64,000 bases of DNA from Geminocystis sp050753365 (GCF_050753365.1 NZ_JBLZFY010000006.1:1-64000); one strand, 5' to 3'. Shown: positions 50,670 to 59,637, counted from the stretch's first letter. Notes: generated by a model from the letters alone, not told the origin. Numbers and translations: made by a program.

Positions 50670-51287
50670 TTAATCAATGGGTGCATTAGGTGTTTGAGCA
50701 TCTACATCTGCCTGAGTCACATTAGGAATAGTTAAAGTTGTGTCTGTAGGATCTACTACTTCTAGTAAAGCTGAAGGCACATCTAAAGATAATTCTCCTG
50801 TGTCTGGATTAGCATTAATGGTTAAATTTGCACCATCAAGAATTCTGACAACGGAGGGTTGTCCACTAGGAAGTTCTAAAGAAGCTACCTTAGCATCATT
50901 AGGAATATAAACTCCTTCGCAATCCCAGTTATCATCGGTTTCCTGTCCATTTCCTAGATAAAAAATACTGGTGGGAGTACCTTTTTTCGGGTTACGCGCA
51001 TAAATGGCGAGATTTTTTCCTGTTTCGTTACGGCAAATACCCCAATCTTCTGAGGTTTCTAAAACGTATTTTTGAAACTCTAATCGACTAATCTCTTGAG
51101 TTAAAATTTCAGGTGTGTATTCTGTTTGTTGTGGATCAGCCTTGATAGTTAACAGAGCGTTGAGGTTTTCCACGATGACGGGATAATCGGGACTTTTTTT
51201 GGCGATTCTATCTGCTAAAGCAGGGGTAGCGATGAAAAGGGTTGCAATGCAAAGCAGACTGATTAGCCAATGTTTGACTTTTTTCAT
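50670..51287 (-). CDS. Exported protein of unknown function
   Basis: I do not recognise this 205-residue protein. It starts with a typical signal peptide (KKVKHWLISLLCIATLFIA, cleavage after ALA at residues 24-26). The mature part has ISRLEFQKYVLETSEDWGIC and a second cysteine in NWDCEGVYIP, which may form a disulfide. A Pro/Thr/Asp-rich tail (DPTDTTLTIPNVTQADVDAQ) follows. No enzyme motif is visible. It lies between the LysR gene and the Crp-type gene on the same strand, with a ribosome-binding site AGGAGA before the ATG. Confidence 0.75.
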   Translation of the reverse strand: MKKVKHWLISLLCIATLFIATPALADRIAKKSPDYPVIVENLNALLTIKADPQQTEYTPEILTQEISRLEFQKYVLETSEDWGICRNETGKNLAIYARNPKKGTPTSIFYLGNGQETDDNWDCEGVYIPNDAKVASLELPSGQPSVVRILDGANLTINANPDTGELSLDVPSALLEVVDPTDTTLTIPNVTQADVDAQTPNAPID

Positions 51288-51373
51288 GGTATTCTCCTGA
51301 TGAAAATAGACTCTATTTGATTTTTAGAGTGATTAAATATTAATTGTAATTGTTTTTTAAATATTTTTCAATT

Positions 51374-51946
51374 TTATTTTAAAGTAATTTTAGCATTGGA
51401 GATTCGATCGATCTTACCTTCTTGTTCAAAAATGGTGAGAAGACGAGTAACGGTAACTCTAGTTGTACCGAGAGTTTCAGCTATTTGTTGATGGGTTAAG
51501 CGTAGTTCTATAGAAATACCATTTTTGGTGGGCTGACCAAATTTATTACCAAGCCATTTTAATAATTCCATCAAGGCGGTGTTGACGGGGCGATATTGTT
51601 TAATATTAATTAATTCTTGTATTTCTCTTGTTTGATTAATAAGGGCTTGATTAACTTCTATCAGACGATCGAGAGACAGCGTAGATACTCTAACATCTGT
51701 AAGACATTCCATCTGTAAGTCAGATTTAGAGAGTAAAGGGGAAATAATGTCTCCTTGTGTCCATAAACCATAAACAACGATCGAATCATCTAACCAACTG
51801 TAAGTGCGTACTACTCCTGAGTTAATTTGCCAATAACAATCTCGACGCATAGGCAAAAAAGAACGTTTCTCATAGAAAGTTTGAGGAGAAGGCAATGGTT
51901 TTAAACCTGATAAGGGAATTAATTTTCGCAGTGCGTTAGTTGTCAT
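51374..51946 (-). CDS. Crp/Fnr-family transcription regulator (CysR candidate)
   Basis: This 190-residue regulator has a shortened, degenerate cyclic-nucleotide-binding-like N-terminal half (GVVRTYSWLDDSIVVYGLWT) and a C-terminal helix-turn-helix (LTHQQIAETLGTTRVTVTRL). No Arg/Ser/Thr phosphate-binding cassette for cAMP is visible, so it is unlikely to bind cAMP. In Synechococcus elongatus the Crp-type regulator CysR controls sulfate transport and srp genes and is encoded near them. The similar size, class and location here make this a CysR candidate. That assignment is inference. Confidence 0.8.
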   Translation of the reverse strand: MTTNALRKLIPLSGLKPLPSPQTFYEKRSFLPMRRDCYWQINSGVVRTYSWLDDSIVVYGLWTQGDIISPLLSKSDLQMECLTDVRVSTLSLDRLIEVNQALINQTREIQELINIKQYRPVNTALMELLKWLGNKFGQPTKNGISIELRLTHQQIAETLGTTRVTVTRLLTIFEQEGKIDRISNAKITLK

Positions 51947-52210
51947 CGTATTACACTTTTTTTTAATCTAGGACTTCCATTTTGCCACATTTTATTTTAA
52001 AATGTATCTAATTTCATTTTTATTATTTTTATGATTGCATTATTTTGAGTAAGATTTTTGCCCATGAATACTCAGAATATGCAATTGAACTTATTTAGTT
52101 ATCAATTTTATTTATGAATAGAACAAAAAAAAGCGTTTGATTTTTATGAGTCATGGCTTCTAAAGTGGAGATAAGAAAAAAAATTCTTGATTTCTACAGA
52201 GGAAATAAAT

Positions 52211-52900
52211 ATGACTGATGTTGTGAGTGCTATGATTAAGGCGATCGCCACTTTTACTGTCACTAACTTAGATGACATTATGATTTTGACGTTATTTTTT
52301 GCTCAGGTGAATGTTTTATTTCGTCGTCGCCAAATTGTAATTGGTCAATATTTAGGGTTTCTCTTGTTGGTTTTAGCTAGTTTACCTGGATTTTTCGGCA
52401 ATTTTTTGATTCCTACTCATCTTTTAAAGTATTTAGGCATTATTCCCGTGATTTTGGGGATTAGCTATTTGTTAAAAGAGGAAGAAGAAGAGAAAGAAGG
52501 GGAAGAAATAGTAATTAGGAAAGATAACTCAAATTGGTTAACCCGAATTTTGTCACCCCAAACTTATGGAGTAGCGGCAGTAACGATCGCCAACGGTAGT
52601 GATAATATTAGTGTGTATTTACCCTTATTTGCCAGTAGTACAGTACAAGGATTATTAATAACCTTAGTTATATTTTTATTATTAGTAGCAGTGTGGTGTT
52701 TTATCGCCTATAAATTAACTAATATAGGTTCGATCGAACAATTACTAAATAATTACGGTAACACTTTAGTACCTTGTGTTTTAATTGGTTTAGGAGTATA
52801 TATAGTACAAGAAAATTTCTGGTTATCATCATTAGCACTTATTATCAGTTACTTATGGGCAGTCAATCTCGAACAAAATAGACTTTCTGAAGAAGAATAA
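52211..52900 (+). CDS. CadD-family membrane protein, copy 3
   Basis: About 229 residues from the ATG at 52211, which has AGAGGA before it (an upstream TTG at 52187 is less likely). TVTNLDDIMILTLFFAQVN and TIANGSDNISVYLPLFASST are the two family signatures, with hydrophobic helices around them and an acidic cytoplasmic loop (EEEEEKEGEEIV), longer than in the other copies. It is followed after 12 bases by the DUF202 gene, and the Crp-type regulator is divergent to it. Family members export cadmium in other bacteria; specificity here is unknown. Confidence 0.82.
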   Translation: MTDVVSAMIKAIATFTVTNLDDIMILTLFFAQVNVLFRRRQIVIGQYLGFLLLVLASLPGFFGNFLIPTHLLKYLGIIPVILGISYLLKEEEEEKEGEEIVIRKDNSNWLTRILSPQTYGVAAVTIANGSDNISVYLPLFASSTVQGLLITLVIFLLLVAVWCFIAYKLTNIGSIEQLLNNYGNTLVPCVLIGLGVYIVQENFWLSSLALIISYLWAVNLEQNRLSEEE

Positions 52901-52912
52901 TTTATCTGCACT

Positions 52913-53329
52913 ATGTTTTTTAGTAAACCAAGCAAAGAAACCTCCACTAATGCCAAAAAACTAAATCCTTCTCGTACCAGAGATCATTTAGCGAACGAAC
53001 GTACTTATTTGGCGTGGATGCGTACCGCCGTTAGTTTAATGGGATTTGGAGTAGTAATATTAAGACTTCGTGCTTTTCATCCCCCCGAATTACCCCGCCC
53101 CGGTTTAGGGTGGAAAATGGGGTTAGTTTTTTCTTTAGTAGGTTTATTAACAGTTTTACTTTCCACTATGCAATATTTTGTTGTCCGGCGAGATATAGAA
53201 GAAGATACTTATGAACCACCCGATCGATGGGTAATTTTGTTCAGTCTGGCGATCGCCCTTTTAGGTTCAGGGATTATTTATTTTGTGTTTACTACCCCTG
53301 CTGATCCCAATGATATATTAATTATGTAA
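52913..53329 (+). CDS. DUF202-family membrane protein
   Basis: This 138-residue protein has the DUF202 (YidH-like) signature DHLANERTYLAWMRTAVSLM followed by GFGVVILRL, then two more hydrophobic helices (MGLVFSLVGLLTVLL and WVILFSLAIALLGSGIIYFV). The function of the family is not known. The gene begins 12 bases after the CadD-family gene, so they are probably cotranscribed. The cysA remnant starts just after its stop codon. Confidence 0.85.
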   Translation: MFFSKPSKETSTNAKKLNPSRTRDHLANERTYLAWMRTAVSLMGFGVVILRLRAFHPPELPRPGLGWKMGLVFSLVGLLTVLLSTMQYFVVRRDIEEDTYEPPDRWVILFSLAIALLGSGIIYFVFTTPADPNDILIM

Positions 53330-53330
53330 G

Positions 53331-53498
53331 ATGTTGACTATTGAGCAAATCGGCACTCCAGCAGAAATTTATGATAATCCTGCGTCATCTTTTGTGATGA
53401 AATTCATCGGGGAACTAAATAATCATCATTCTAGTGACGAGGTTTTTGCGCGTCCCCATGAGTTAGATATATTATTAGAGGATGATGGTAGAGAATAA
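53331..53498 (+). pseudogene. cysA remnant (C-terminal fragment)
   Basis: A 55-codon open frame encodes IEQIGTPAEIYDNPASSFVM, KFIGELNNHHSSDEV and FARPHELDILLEDDGRE, which correspond to the C-terminal part of CysA encoded at 9874-10884 (IEQIGTPAQIYDNPASPFVM, NNHHSSDEVFVRPHELEI). An in-frame deletion of 33 bases removed the ILPSHAPLFT segment. The Walker, signature and switch motifs are absent, so no ATPase function is possible. It suggests a second cysA copy was here once, or that a duplicated fragment was inserted after the DUF202 gene. Confidence 0.85.
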
Positions 53499-53625
53499 GG
53501 AATAGTGTTTATTCATCTTACAATAAATTGACAAAGAAATCAATAGCTTTAATCGGCAGACATCGATTATTATAAATACATTACTTTTTAATTCCTCATT
53601 CCTCATTCCTCATTCTTAATTCTCA

Positions 53626-55752
53626 ATGGTTTCGTTACAACAATCACTAAAACAATATTTCGGTTATGATAGTTTTCGTGATGGACAAGAAGAAATTATA
53701 AACCAAGCCCTCCTCGATCGAGATTTATTAGTTATCATGCCTACAGGAGGAGGAAAATCTCTCTGCTTTCAACTTCCAGCGCTACTGAAAAAGGGAGTTT
53801 CGATCGTAGTATCTCCTCTTATATCCTTAATGCAAGATCAAGTCATGGCATTACAGGATAATGGCATTAATGCCACTTTTCTCAATAGTACCGTAAATTT
53901 TAACGAAATTCGTCAGCGAGAGGAAGATATTTTAGCAGGGAAAATCAAATTACTCTATCTTGCCCCAGAAAGATTAGTCAGTGAGAAATTTCAACAATTT
54001 TTACAGATTCTCGCCTCTACCGTCACTATATCCTTTTTTGCTATTGATGAAGCTCATTGTATCTCAGAATGGGGGCATGATTTTCGTCAAGAATACCGTC
54101 AACTGCGACAACTGCGGTTTCGCTTTCCCCATATCCCTATCATGGCTTTGACGGCTACTGCTACCACTAGAGTACAAAAAGATATAATTACTCAACTCAA
54201 CCTCAAAACCCCTGCTATTCATCGTTTTAGCTTTAATCGTAGCAATCTTTATTATGAGGTGCAACCCCGTCAAAAACGCAACTATCAACAAGTTTTTAAC
54301 CTCATTAACCGTTTAGAAGGCTCAGGTATTGTGTATTGTTTCTCTCGTAAAACAACTGAAGATTTAGCCTCTCGTCTCCATCAAGACGGCATCTCTGCTT
54401 TACCCTATCATGCTGGATTATCCGATGAGGTTCGATCGAAATATCAAAACAGTTTTATTCGAGATGATGTCAGGGTGATGGTAGCAACCCTCGCCTTTGG
54501 TATGGGTATAAACAAGCCAGACGTGAGATTTGTCATTCATCACGACTTACCTAGAAATATAGAAAGTTACTATCAAGAGTCAGGACGAGCAGGGCGAGAT
54601 GGTGATCCAGCAAAGTGTATTTTATTATATAATCCTAGTGATGAGTATAAGATTCATTATTTTATTAAGCAAAAAGAGAATATTCAAGAGCAAAAAATCG
54701 CCTATCAACAACTAGAAAAAGTCTTAGAATATGCTCAAACAAATTATTGTCGGCGCATCGTACAATTAAGTTATTTTGGGGAAAGATTTAAGGGTGATTG
54801 TGACTGTTGTGATAACTGCTTAAATCCTAAAGATATTGAAGATTGGACAATAGAAGCACAAAAATTTTTATCCTGCATCGCGCGCACTCAAGAAAAGTTT
54901 GGTATTAAGCATATTATTGCGGTTTTAAAAGGTTCAAAAAGTGATAAAGTTTATAAATATGGACATCATTTATTATCCACTTATGGCATAGGTAAAGATA
55001 AAACAGTTCAAGAGTGGGAATACTTAGGAAAATCTCTGATTTATCAAGGGTTTTTGAATCAAAGTAATGATAGTTATAAAATCCTGAAATTAAACAAAGA
55101 AAGTTGGGAAATATTAAAGTCAAAAAAACAGGTAAAAATTGCTGTTGTTAATACCAACTCTAGTAAAATCATTGATAATTACCATCCTAAAGCCTTAGAA
55201 GTAGAACTTTTATTACAGAGATTAAAAAAATTACGCAAAAAATTAGCAGATCAAGAAAACATCGCACCCTATGTTATTTTTGGGGATTCAACTCTTAAAA
55301 TAATGGCACAAATGCAACCCCAAAACTTAAAAAGTTTAGCTAAATTATCGGGAGTAACTGAATATAAAGTTAATAAATATGGCAATTATTTTATAGAAGA
55401 AATAGTCTATTTTTTAAACGAAGAAAACTTAACTGTTGCCTTACCTAGCAATACTCAAATGAAAACTTTACAGTTATATCAACAGGGTTTAACTATTCCT
55501 CAAATTGCTAAAGAAAGAAATTTTGCTGTCAGCACTATTATTACTCATCTCACAGAATTAATTGAACTTAATCAATCGATCGATATTGATAAATTCGTGT
55601 TATCAAAGAAAAAAGAGGTTATTCTTAAGACTATCAAAGAAATGGGAGAACAACCCTTAAAAATACTCAAAGAAAAGTTAGGAGATAATTATAGTTATGA
55701 TGAAATTAAGTTAGTGAAAGCATGGTATCAAAAAATGAACAATCAAAATTAG
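53626..55752 (+). CDS. recQ: ATP-dependent DNA helicase RecQ
   Basis: This 708-residue 3'-5' helicase acts in recombination and replication-fork repair. Motif I is MPTGGGKSLCFQLPAL, DEAH is in IDEAHCISEWGHDFRQEYRQ, motif III MALTATATTRV, motif V GINKPDVRFVIHHDLPRNIE and motif VI YYQESGRAGRDG. The zinc-binding cysteines are in NYCRRIVQLSYFGERFKGDC, DCCDNCL. An RQC winged helix and an HRDC domain (about 535-610) follow, with an additional C-terminal helix-turn-helix-like tail (IPQIAKERNFAVSTIITHLT) that is common in this subgroup. It is on the + strand and has no operon partner. Confidence 0.95.
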   Translation: MVSLQQSLKQYFGYDSFRDGQEEIINQALLDRDLLVIMPTGGGKSLCFQLPALLKKGVSIVVSPLISLMQDQVMALQDNGINATFLNSTVNFNEIRQREEDILAGKIKLLYLAPERLVSEKFQQFLQILASTVTISFFAIDEAHCISEWGHDFRQEYRQLRQLRFRFPHIPIMALTATATTRVQKDIITQLNLKTPAIHRFSFNRSNLYYEVQPRQKRNYQQVFNLINRLEGSGIVYCFSRKTTEDLASRLHQDGISALPYHAGLSDEVRSKYQNSFIRDDVRVMVATLAFGMGINKPDVRFVIHHDLPRNIESYYQESGRAGRDGDPAKCILLYNPSDEYKIHYFIKQKENIQEQKIAYQQLEKVLEYAQTNYCRRIVQLSYFGERFKGDCDCCDNCLNPKDIEDWTIEAQKFLSCIARTQEKFGIKHIIAVLKGSKSDKVYKYGHHLLSTYGIGKDKTVQEWEYLGKSLIYQGFLNQSNDSYKILKLNKESWEILKSKKQVKIAVVNTNSSKIIDNYHPKALEVELLLQRLKKLRKKLADQENIAPYVIFGDSTLKIMAQMQPQNLKSLAKLSGVTEYKVNKYGNYFIEEIVYFLNEENLTVALPSNTQMKTLQLYQQGLTIPQIAKERNFAVSTIITHLTELIELNQSIDIDKFVLSKKKEVILKTIKEMGEQPLKILKEKLGDNYSYDEIKLVKAWYQKMNNQN

Positions 55753-55777
55753 GAAAATAAATTTCACTCCTCGTCTT

Positions 55778-55809
55778 CTAGTCTCCTAGTCTCCTAGTCT
55801 CCTAGTCTC
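55778..55809. repeat. CTAGTCTC octamer tandem repeat
   Basis: Four exact copies of CTAGTCTC directly follow each other between recQ and the next gene. Simple tandem repeat, of no evident function. Confidence 0.8.
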
Positions 55810-55928
55810 ATCTTCACCGATAATTTTATGTCAAACTCAAGCTATTATCATGTCATTTAATTTGTTTCTATATAACAATCTAAATGCGTTTGTGCTTAGA
55901 ATAAGAATAGTGTATATTCAAAAAATTT

Positions 55929-56369
55929 ATGTTGCGTCGTCTTTTGATTCTTTTCAGTTTGCTAATATCTTTGATATTCTTAAATACTGCTTTTATTCCT
56001 TCTGCCCAAGCCCTTGTACCTATTAAAATTACTGACATATCCTATAAAGAATGTCCTGCTGGAGTGGGTGAAGGAAGCGTCACCAGTGGCGGTAGCGCTT
56101 TACCTGCGACTTGTTATCTGATTACGGGAAAAACTAACAATACTTCTGGAAAAACTCTCTATGATGCCGATGTTTTTGGGAGAGTTTATGATGCGAATAA
56201 TGAACCGGCTTTACAAAATCGTAGCCGATTAGGTGCATTAGCGGAAGTACCCCCTGGGGTGAGTGAGTTTGAGTTAAGAATCAGCGTACCATCTAATCAA
56301 CCCACTCCTTTACAATTAAAACAATTTAAAGCCACTGGTTTTTCCAGTAAAGTCTATCCTACCTTCTAA
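55929..56369 (+). CDS. Exported conserved protein, FxLYD-like
   Basis: This 146-residue protein has a signal peptide (hydrophobic residues 6-26, cleavage after AQA). The mature part reads IKITDISYKECPAGVGEGSV, with two cysteines that can pair (KECP and ATCYLITG). It then gives TNNTSGKTLYDADVFGRVYD, which resembles the FxLYD-type beta-sandwich. No catalytic residues are recognisable. It is convergent with the YggT gene, with only 5 bases between stop codons. Function unknown, probably located in the periplasm or on the outer membrane. Confidence 0.75.
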   Translation: MLRRLLILFSLLISLIFLNTAFIPSAQALVPIKITDISYKECPAGVGEGSVTSGGSALPATCYLITGKTNNTSGKTLYDADVFGRVYDANNEPALQNRSRLGALAEVPPGVSEFELRISVPSNQPTPLQLKQFKATGFSSKVYPTF

Positions 56370-56374
56370 ACTAC

Positions 56375-56641
56375 TCAAAGGATAAAACCCAAAATTCCGG
56401 GGATAAGCTGTAAAACAAAAATAGCTAGAATTGCAGAAAAATCAATACCTCCTAACGGGGGTATAATCGATCGAAAAATGTTAAGATATGGATCGGTAAC
56501 GGGTGCTAAAAATGAGATGATATTACCAGCCCATTCTGTGGTTTGAAACCAACTTAATAAGATTCTGACGAAAATGAGAATTAAATATAATTGAATAAAA
56601 TTAGTGACTGTACTAATAATTAAATAGGTAATGCCTTCCAT
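56375..56641 (-). CDS. YggT-family membrane protein
   Basis: This 88-residue YggT-family (Ycf19-like) protein has two membrane helices (TNFIQLYLILIFVRILLSWF and FSAILAIFVLQLIPGILGFI) connected by the family motif DPYLNIFRSIIPPLGGIDFS. Cyanobacterial and plastid homologues are involved in nucleoid distribution or cofactor attachment to cytochrome b6. The length is complete for the family. It is followed on the left by the exported protein on the opposite strand. Confidence 0.88.
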   Translation of the reverse strand: MEGITYLIISTVTNFIQLYLILIFVRILLSWFQTTEWAGNIISFLAPVTDPYLNIFRSIIPPLGGIDFSAILAIFVLQLIPGILGFIL

Positions 56642-57110
56642 ACTCTACAATTTCTCCATAATAGTAATTATATTCTTTTCATCTTAACTGAATTTGGAAA
56701 AATTGTTCTTAGGGTTTTCCCTATTTTCAAATTATTGACGCTTACTATAATGAATCATAGGGAAATGGTTTACTCAAATCCAATAAATCTCTTAACTCAT
56801 CAACAGTTATATTATTTTTTTTCGCAATGAATTGTAAATCACGATTTAATGATTCAAATAAATTATAGCGTTTATCAAAATAGTAAGGTACACCTATTTC
56901 TTAATAATAATGGGTTTTAGTCTGTTCTATGTACCTCATAAATATAAGAATTGCTATATTTAATTTTGCAGAATTTCTTTTTGTTATTTTCTTTTGTGCT
57001 TTTTTTTAAATAGTATTCTTTACTTTTAATTTTTGGATTTTCTAGTGTATTTATCTTGATTTATTATTGATATTTATAAAGTTTTCTAATCCTATTCCCA
57101 ATTCCTTATT
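56642..57110. other. Gene-poor region between yggT-like gene and hcp
   Basis: These 469 bases are AT rich. The only coding trace is a minus-strand frame at 56745-56900 (listed separately) without a start codon. The remainder (56901-57110) has many TTTTT runs and no recognisable hairpin, RNA or repeat. Confidence 0.5.
56745..56900 (-). pseudogene. Remnant of a small gene
   Basis: On the minus strand an open stretch of 51 codons reads EIGVPYYFDKRYNLFESLNR, DLQFIAKKNNITVDELRDLL, DLSKPFPYDSL and stop. It is bounded upstream by TAA in the same frame, and no ATG, GTG or TTG opens it. The sequence has a plausible helical amino acid pattern, unlike random AT-rich translation, so it looks like the 3' end of a gene that lost its beginning. 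Not recognised. Confidence 0.35.
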
Positions 57111-58757
57111 TTAAGCTAAACAAGTTGCTAAATCTCGATCGGGAGTGGTAATCGCTTGTAGATTATAAGTATCTGATAACAATTTAAACACATTGGGAGA
57201 GATAAAAGCAGGTAAAGTAGGACCTAAACGAATGTCTTTGATACCTAAATGGAGTAAAGTTAATAAAACCGCCACGGCTTTTTGTTCATACCATGAAATA
57301 ATCATGGATAGGGGTAACTCATTCACTTCCACATTAAAGGCATTAGCTAATCCCAAGGCAATTTGAATGGCAGAATAAGCATCATTACATTGCCCTACAT
57401 CCATTAAACGAGGTAAATCTCCTATTTGCCCTAAGTTTTTGTCAAAAAAGCGGAATTTTCCACAGGCAAGGGTTAAAACTACACAATCTTCGGGTACTTT
57501 TTCCACAAATTCAGTATAGTAAGTGCGCCCCGGTTTTGCACCATCACAACCTCCTACAAGGAAGAAATGGCGAATTTTGCCTTCTTTGACGGCATCAATG
57601 ACTTTATCGGCGACTGTCATCACGGCATTATGGGCAAATCCTGTTAACACTTGACGATATTCGCTTTCTTCGGTAAACCCTTCTAAGGCTAAAGCTTTGT
57701 CGATTAACGGGGTATAGTCAGGGGTAACTTGATCTTCTGTACTAAAGGCATTAAGATTAGGATAGCCTACAGGTCCTACGGTAAATAGTTTATCTTCATA
57801 GTTATCATGGGGAGGCATTAAACAATTTGTGGTAACTGCGATCGAACCCGGAAATTTAGCGAAGTCTTTGGTTTGATTTTGCCATGCTGTGCCATAATGT
57901 CCATAAAGATGGGGATATTTTGCCTTTAACTTAGGATAACCGTGTGCTGGTAATAATTCTCCGTGGGTATAAACGATAATACCTTTATCTTTAGTTTGTT
58001 CTAAAATATGGGCTAGTTGTTTTATGTCATGCCCTGATACTAAAATGGCTTTACCTTTGATATGATTCAAGGGTACTGGGGTTGGAGTGGGATGTCCAAA
58101 ACTGCTAGTATGTCCTAAATCTAACAATTCCATCGCCCTTAAATTCATTGCTCCCACTTTGAGCGCGATCGAAACCCATTCTGATAAACTTAAATCATTA
58201 CGATCTAAATCTGTCAAAGTTTGTGCGATAAAATGATAAATCTCTGTATCTTCCTGCCCTAATTCGTAAGCATGGAATGTATAACTAGCTAAACCTTTTA
58301 CGCCATAAAGTACTGTTAATTTTAAGGAAAAAATGTCCACATCACTGGCTTGACTTAAAAAATGTAGGTTCGCATTTTCTCCTTGTTCTGCTAAACTTTC
58401 ATTAAAATCAGGTTCAAAGTTACTAATTTTTGACCATTCGATCGAACCTTGAGATAATTCTTGAATTTGGGTTTTCAGGCTTTCCCGTAAATCAAGACAT
58501 TGATGTAAATAAGTTGTAAAGCGCTTAGGATTAAAATTAACATTCGTCATGGTAGCAAAAAGGGTTTCACAGATAAAGACATCCGCTTTATGAGTGGTTA
58601 TACCTAATTGTCGAGCTTTGATAACCACTGGTGCTAAACCACGAAGACAATAAACCGTTAAATCTTGAATACTGTTGACTTCTGGACTTTTACCACAAGC
58701 CCCAAATTGATGACAACCATTACCACTAGCTGTTTGTTCGCATTGTTCACAAAACAT
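57111..58757 (-). CDS. hcp: Hybrid cluster protein (hydroxylamine reductase)
   Basis: This 548-residue iron-sulfur protein has the N-terminal cysteine motif MFCEQCEQTASGNGCHQFGA with CxxC-x8-C-x5-C spacing (Cys3, 6, 15, 21), which is the form that binds a 4Fe-4S cluster. The hybrid cluster ligands are found in GHTSSFGHPTPTPV, VVLTLACGKFRFF and VGQCNDAYSAIQIALGLA. Hcp proteins reduce nitric oxide or hydroxylamine and protect against nitrosative stress. AAAGGAG precedes the ATG at the right distance. It is divergent from purN with a 210-base intergenic region, and its usual reductase partner Hcr is not next to it. Confidence 0.94.
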   Translation of the reverse strand: MFCEQCEQTASGNGCHQFGACGKSPEVNSIQDLTVYCLRGLAPVVIKARQLGITTHKADVFICETLFATMTNVNFNPKRFTTYLHQCLDLRESLKTQIQELSQGSIEWSKISNFEPDFNESLAEQGENANLHFLSQASDVDIFSLKLTVLYGVKGLASYTFHAYELGQEDTEIYHFIAQTLTDLDRNDLSLSEWVSIALKVGAMNLRAMELLDLGHTSSFGHPTPTPVPLNHIKGKAILVSGHDIKQLAHILEQTKDKGIIVYTHGELLPAHGYPKLKAKYPHLYGHYGTAWQNQTKDFAKFPGSIAVTTNCLMPPHDNYEDKLFTVGPVGYPNLNAFSTEDQVTPDYTPLIDKALALEGFTEESEYRQVLTGFAHNAVMTVADKVIDAVKEGKIRHFFLVGGCDGAKPGRTYYTEFVEKVPEDCVVLTLACGKFRFFDKNLGQIGDLPRLMDVGQCNDAYSAIQIALGLANAFNVEVNELPLSMIISWYEQKAVAVLLTLLHLGIKDIRLGPTLPAFISPNVFKLLSDTYNLQAITTPDRDLATCLA

Positions 58758-58967
58758 AAGCTAAAATCTCCTTTAAATTCATGGATGAGGATTCAATAAT
58801 TGCATCTTAGTTTGTCAAAAAAGCAATTCTATTCTTTTATCTTAGGGGGTAATTGTGGACTATAGGGCAAAATTTAACAATTATTTTAGACTTTTAACTT
58901 TACAAATAAACTTAATAAAATAATAATTAAAAGTGTATAAAAGTCAAGGTATCAAATAATAATTTTT

Positions 58968-59606
58968 ATGACAAATTCTCCCTATTTAGTTTCCCCTTGT
59001 TTGACCAAAGAACAATTAGAATTAACAAAAACTGTCAAGTTGGGGGTAATGGCTTCGGGTAGTGGCAGTAATTTTGAAGCGATCGCTCAAGCTATAAATG
59101 AGGGAAGATTAAATGCTAAAATTGAGGTCTTAATTTATAATAATCCTAACGCTAAAGTAAAAGAAAGAGCCTCTCGATTAAATATTCCTTGTGTTTTACT
59201 TAACCATCGTCACTATAAAACGAGGGAAGCATTAGATCAAGCTATTGTGGAGGTATTTCGATCGAACCAAGTAGAATGGGTTGTTATGGCGGGATGGATG
59301 CGCATTATTACCCAAGAATTGTTAAACGCCTATCCCCAAAAAGTGATTAATATTCATCCTAGTATTTTACCTAGCTTCAAAGGTATTAACGCCGTAGAAC
59401 AGGCTTTGGAGGCAAAAGTCAAGGTGACGGGATGCACAGTGCATTTAGTCGATTTGGAGGTGGATAGTGGTAAAATTTTAATTCAAGCGGTAGTGCCTAT
59501 TTTACCTGATGATACCTCGGATACTCTGCACGATCGAATCCAAGTTCAAGAACATCGTATCATTGTGGAAGGGATTTCGATCGCAGTTCAAGAAAGTCTG
59601 GAGTAA
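58968..59606 (+). CDS. purN: Phosphoribosylglycinamide formyltransferase PurN
   Basis: This 212-residue folate-dependent transformylase adds the formyl group to GAR in purine synthesis. Substrate phosphate is bound in MASGSGSNFEAIAQAI. The catalytic residues are in the typical INIHPSILPSFKG (Asn and His), and Asp is in HLVDLEVDSGKIL. The N-terminal 20 residues before LGVMASGSG are a small extension. It stands alone on the + strand, as is common for purN in cyanobacteria. Confidence 0.93.
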   Translation: MTNSPYLVSPCLTKEQLELTKTVKLGVMASGSGSNFEAIAQAINEGRLNAKIEVLIYNNPNAKVKERASRLNIPCVLLNHRHYKTREALDQAIVEVFRSNQVEWVVMAGWMRIITQELLNAYPQKVINIHPSILPSFKGINAVEQALEAKVKVTGCTVHLVDLEVDSGKILIQAVVPILPDDTSDTLHDRIQVQEHRIIVEGISIAVQESLE

Positions 59607-59637
59607 ACCTGCGTTCGATATAAGATGATGAAGATAA

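Noticed and set aside
55778..55809. Possible CRISPR array
   Set aside because: The units are direct tandem octamers without spacers. The 49-base pair at 60661 and the heptamers at 3041 likewise have no spacers, and no cas gene is present.
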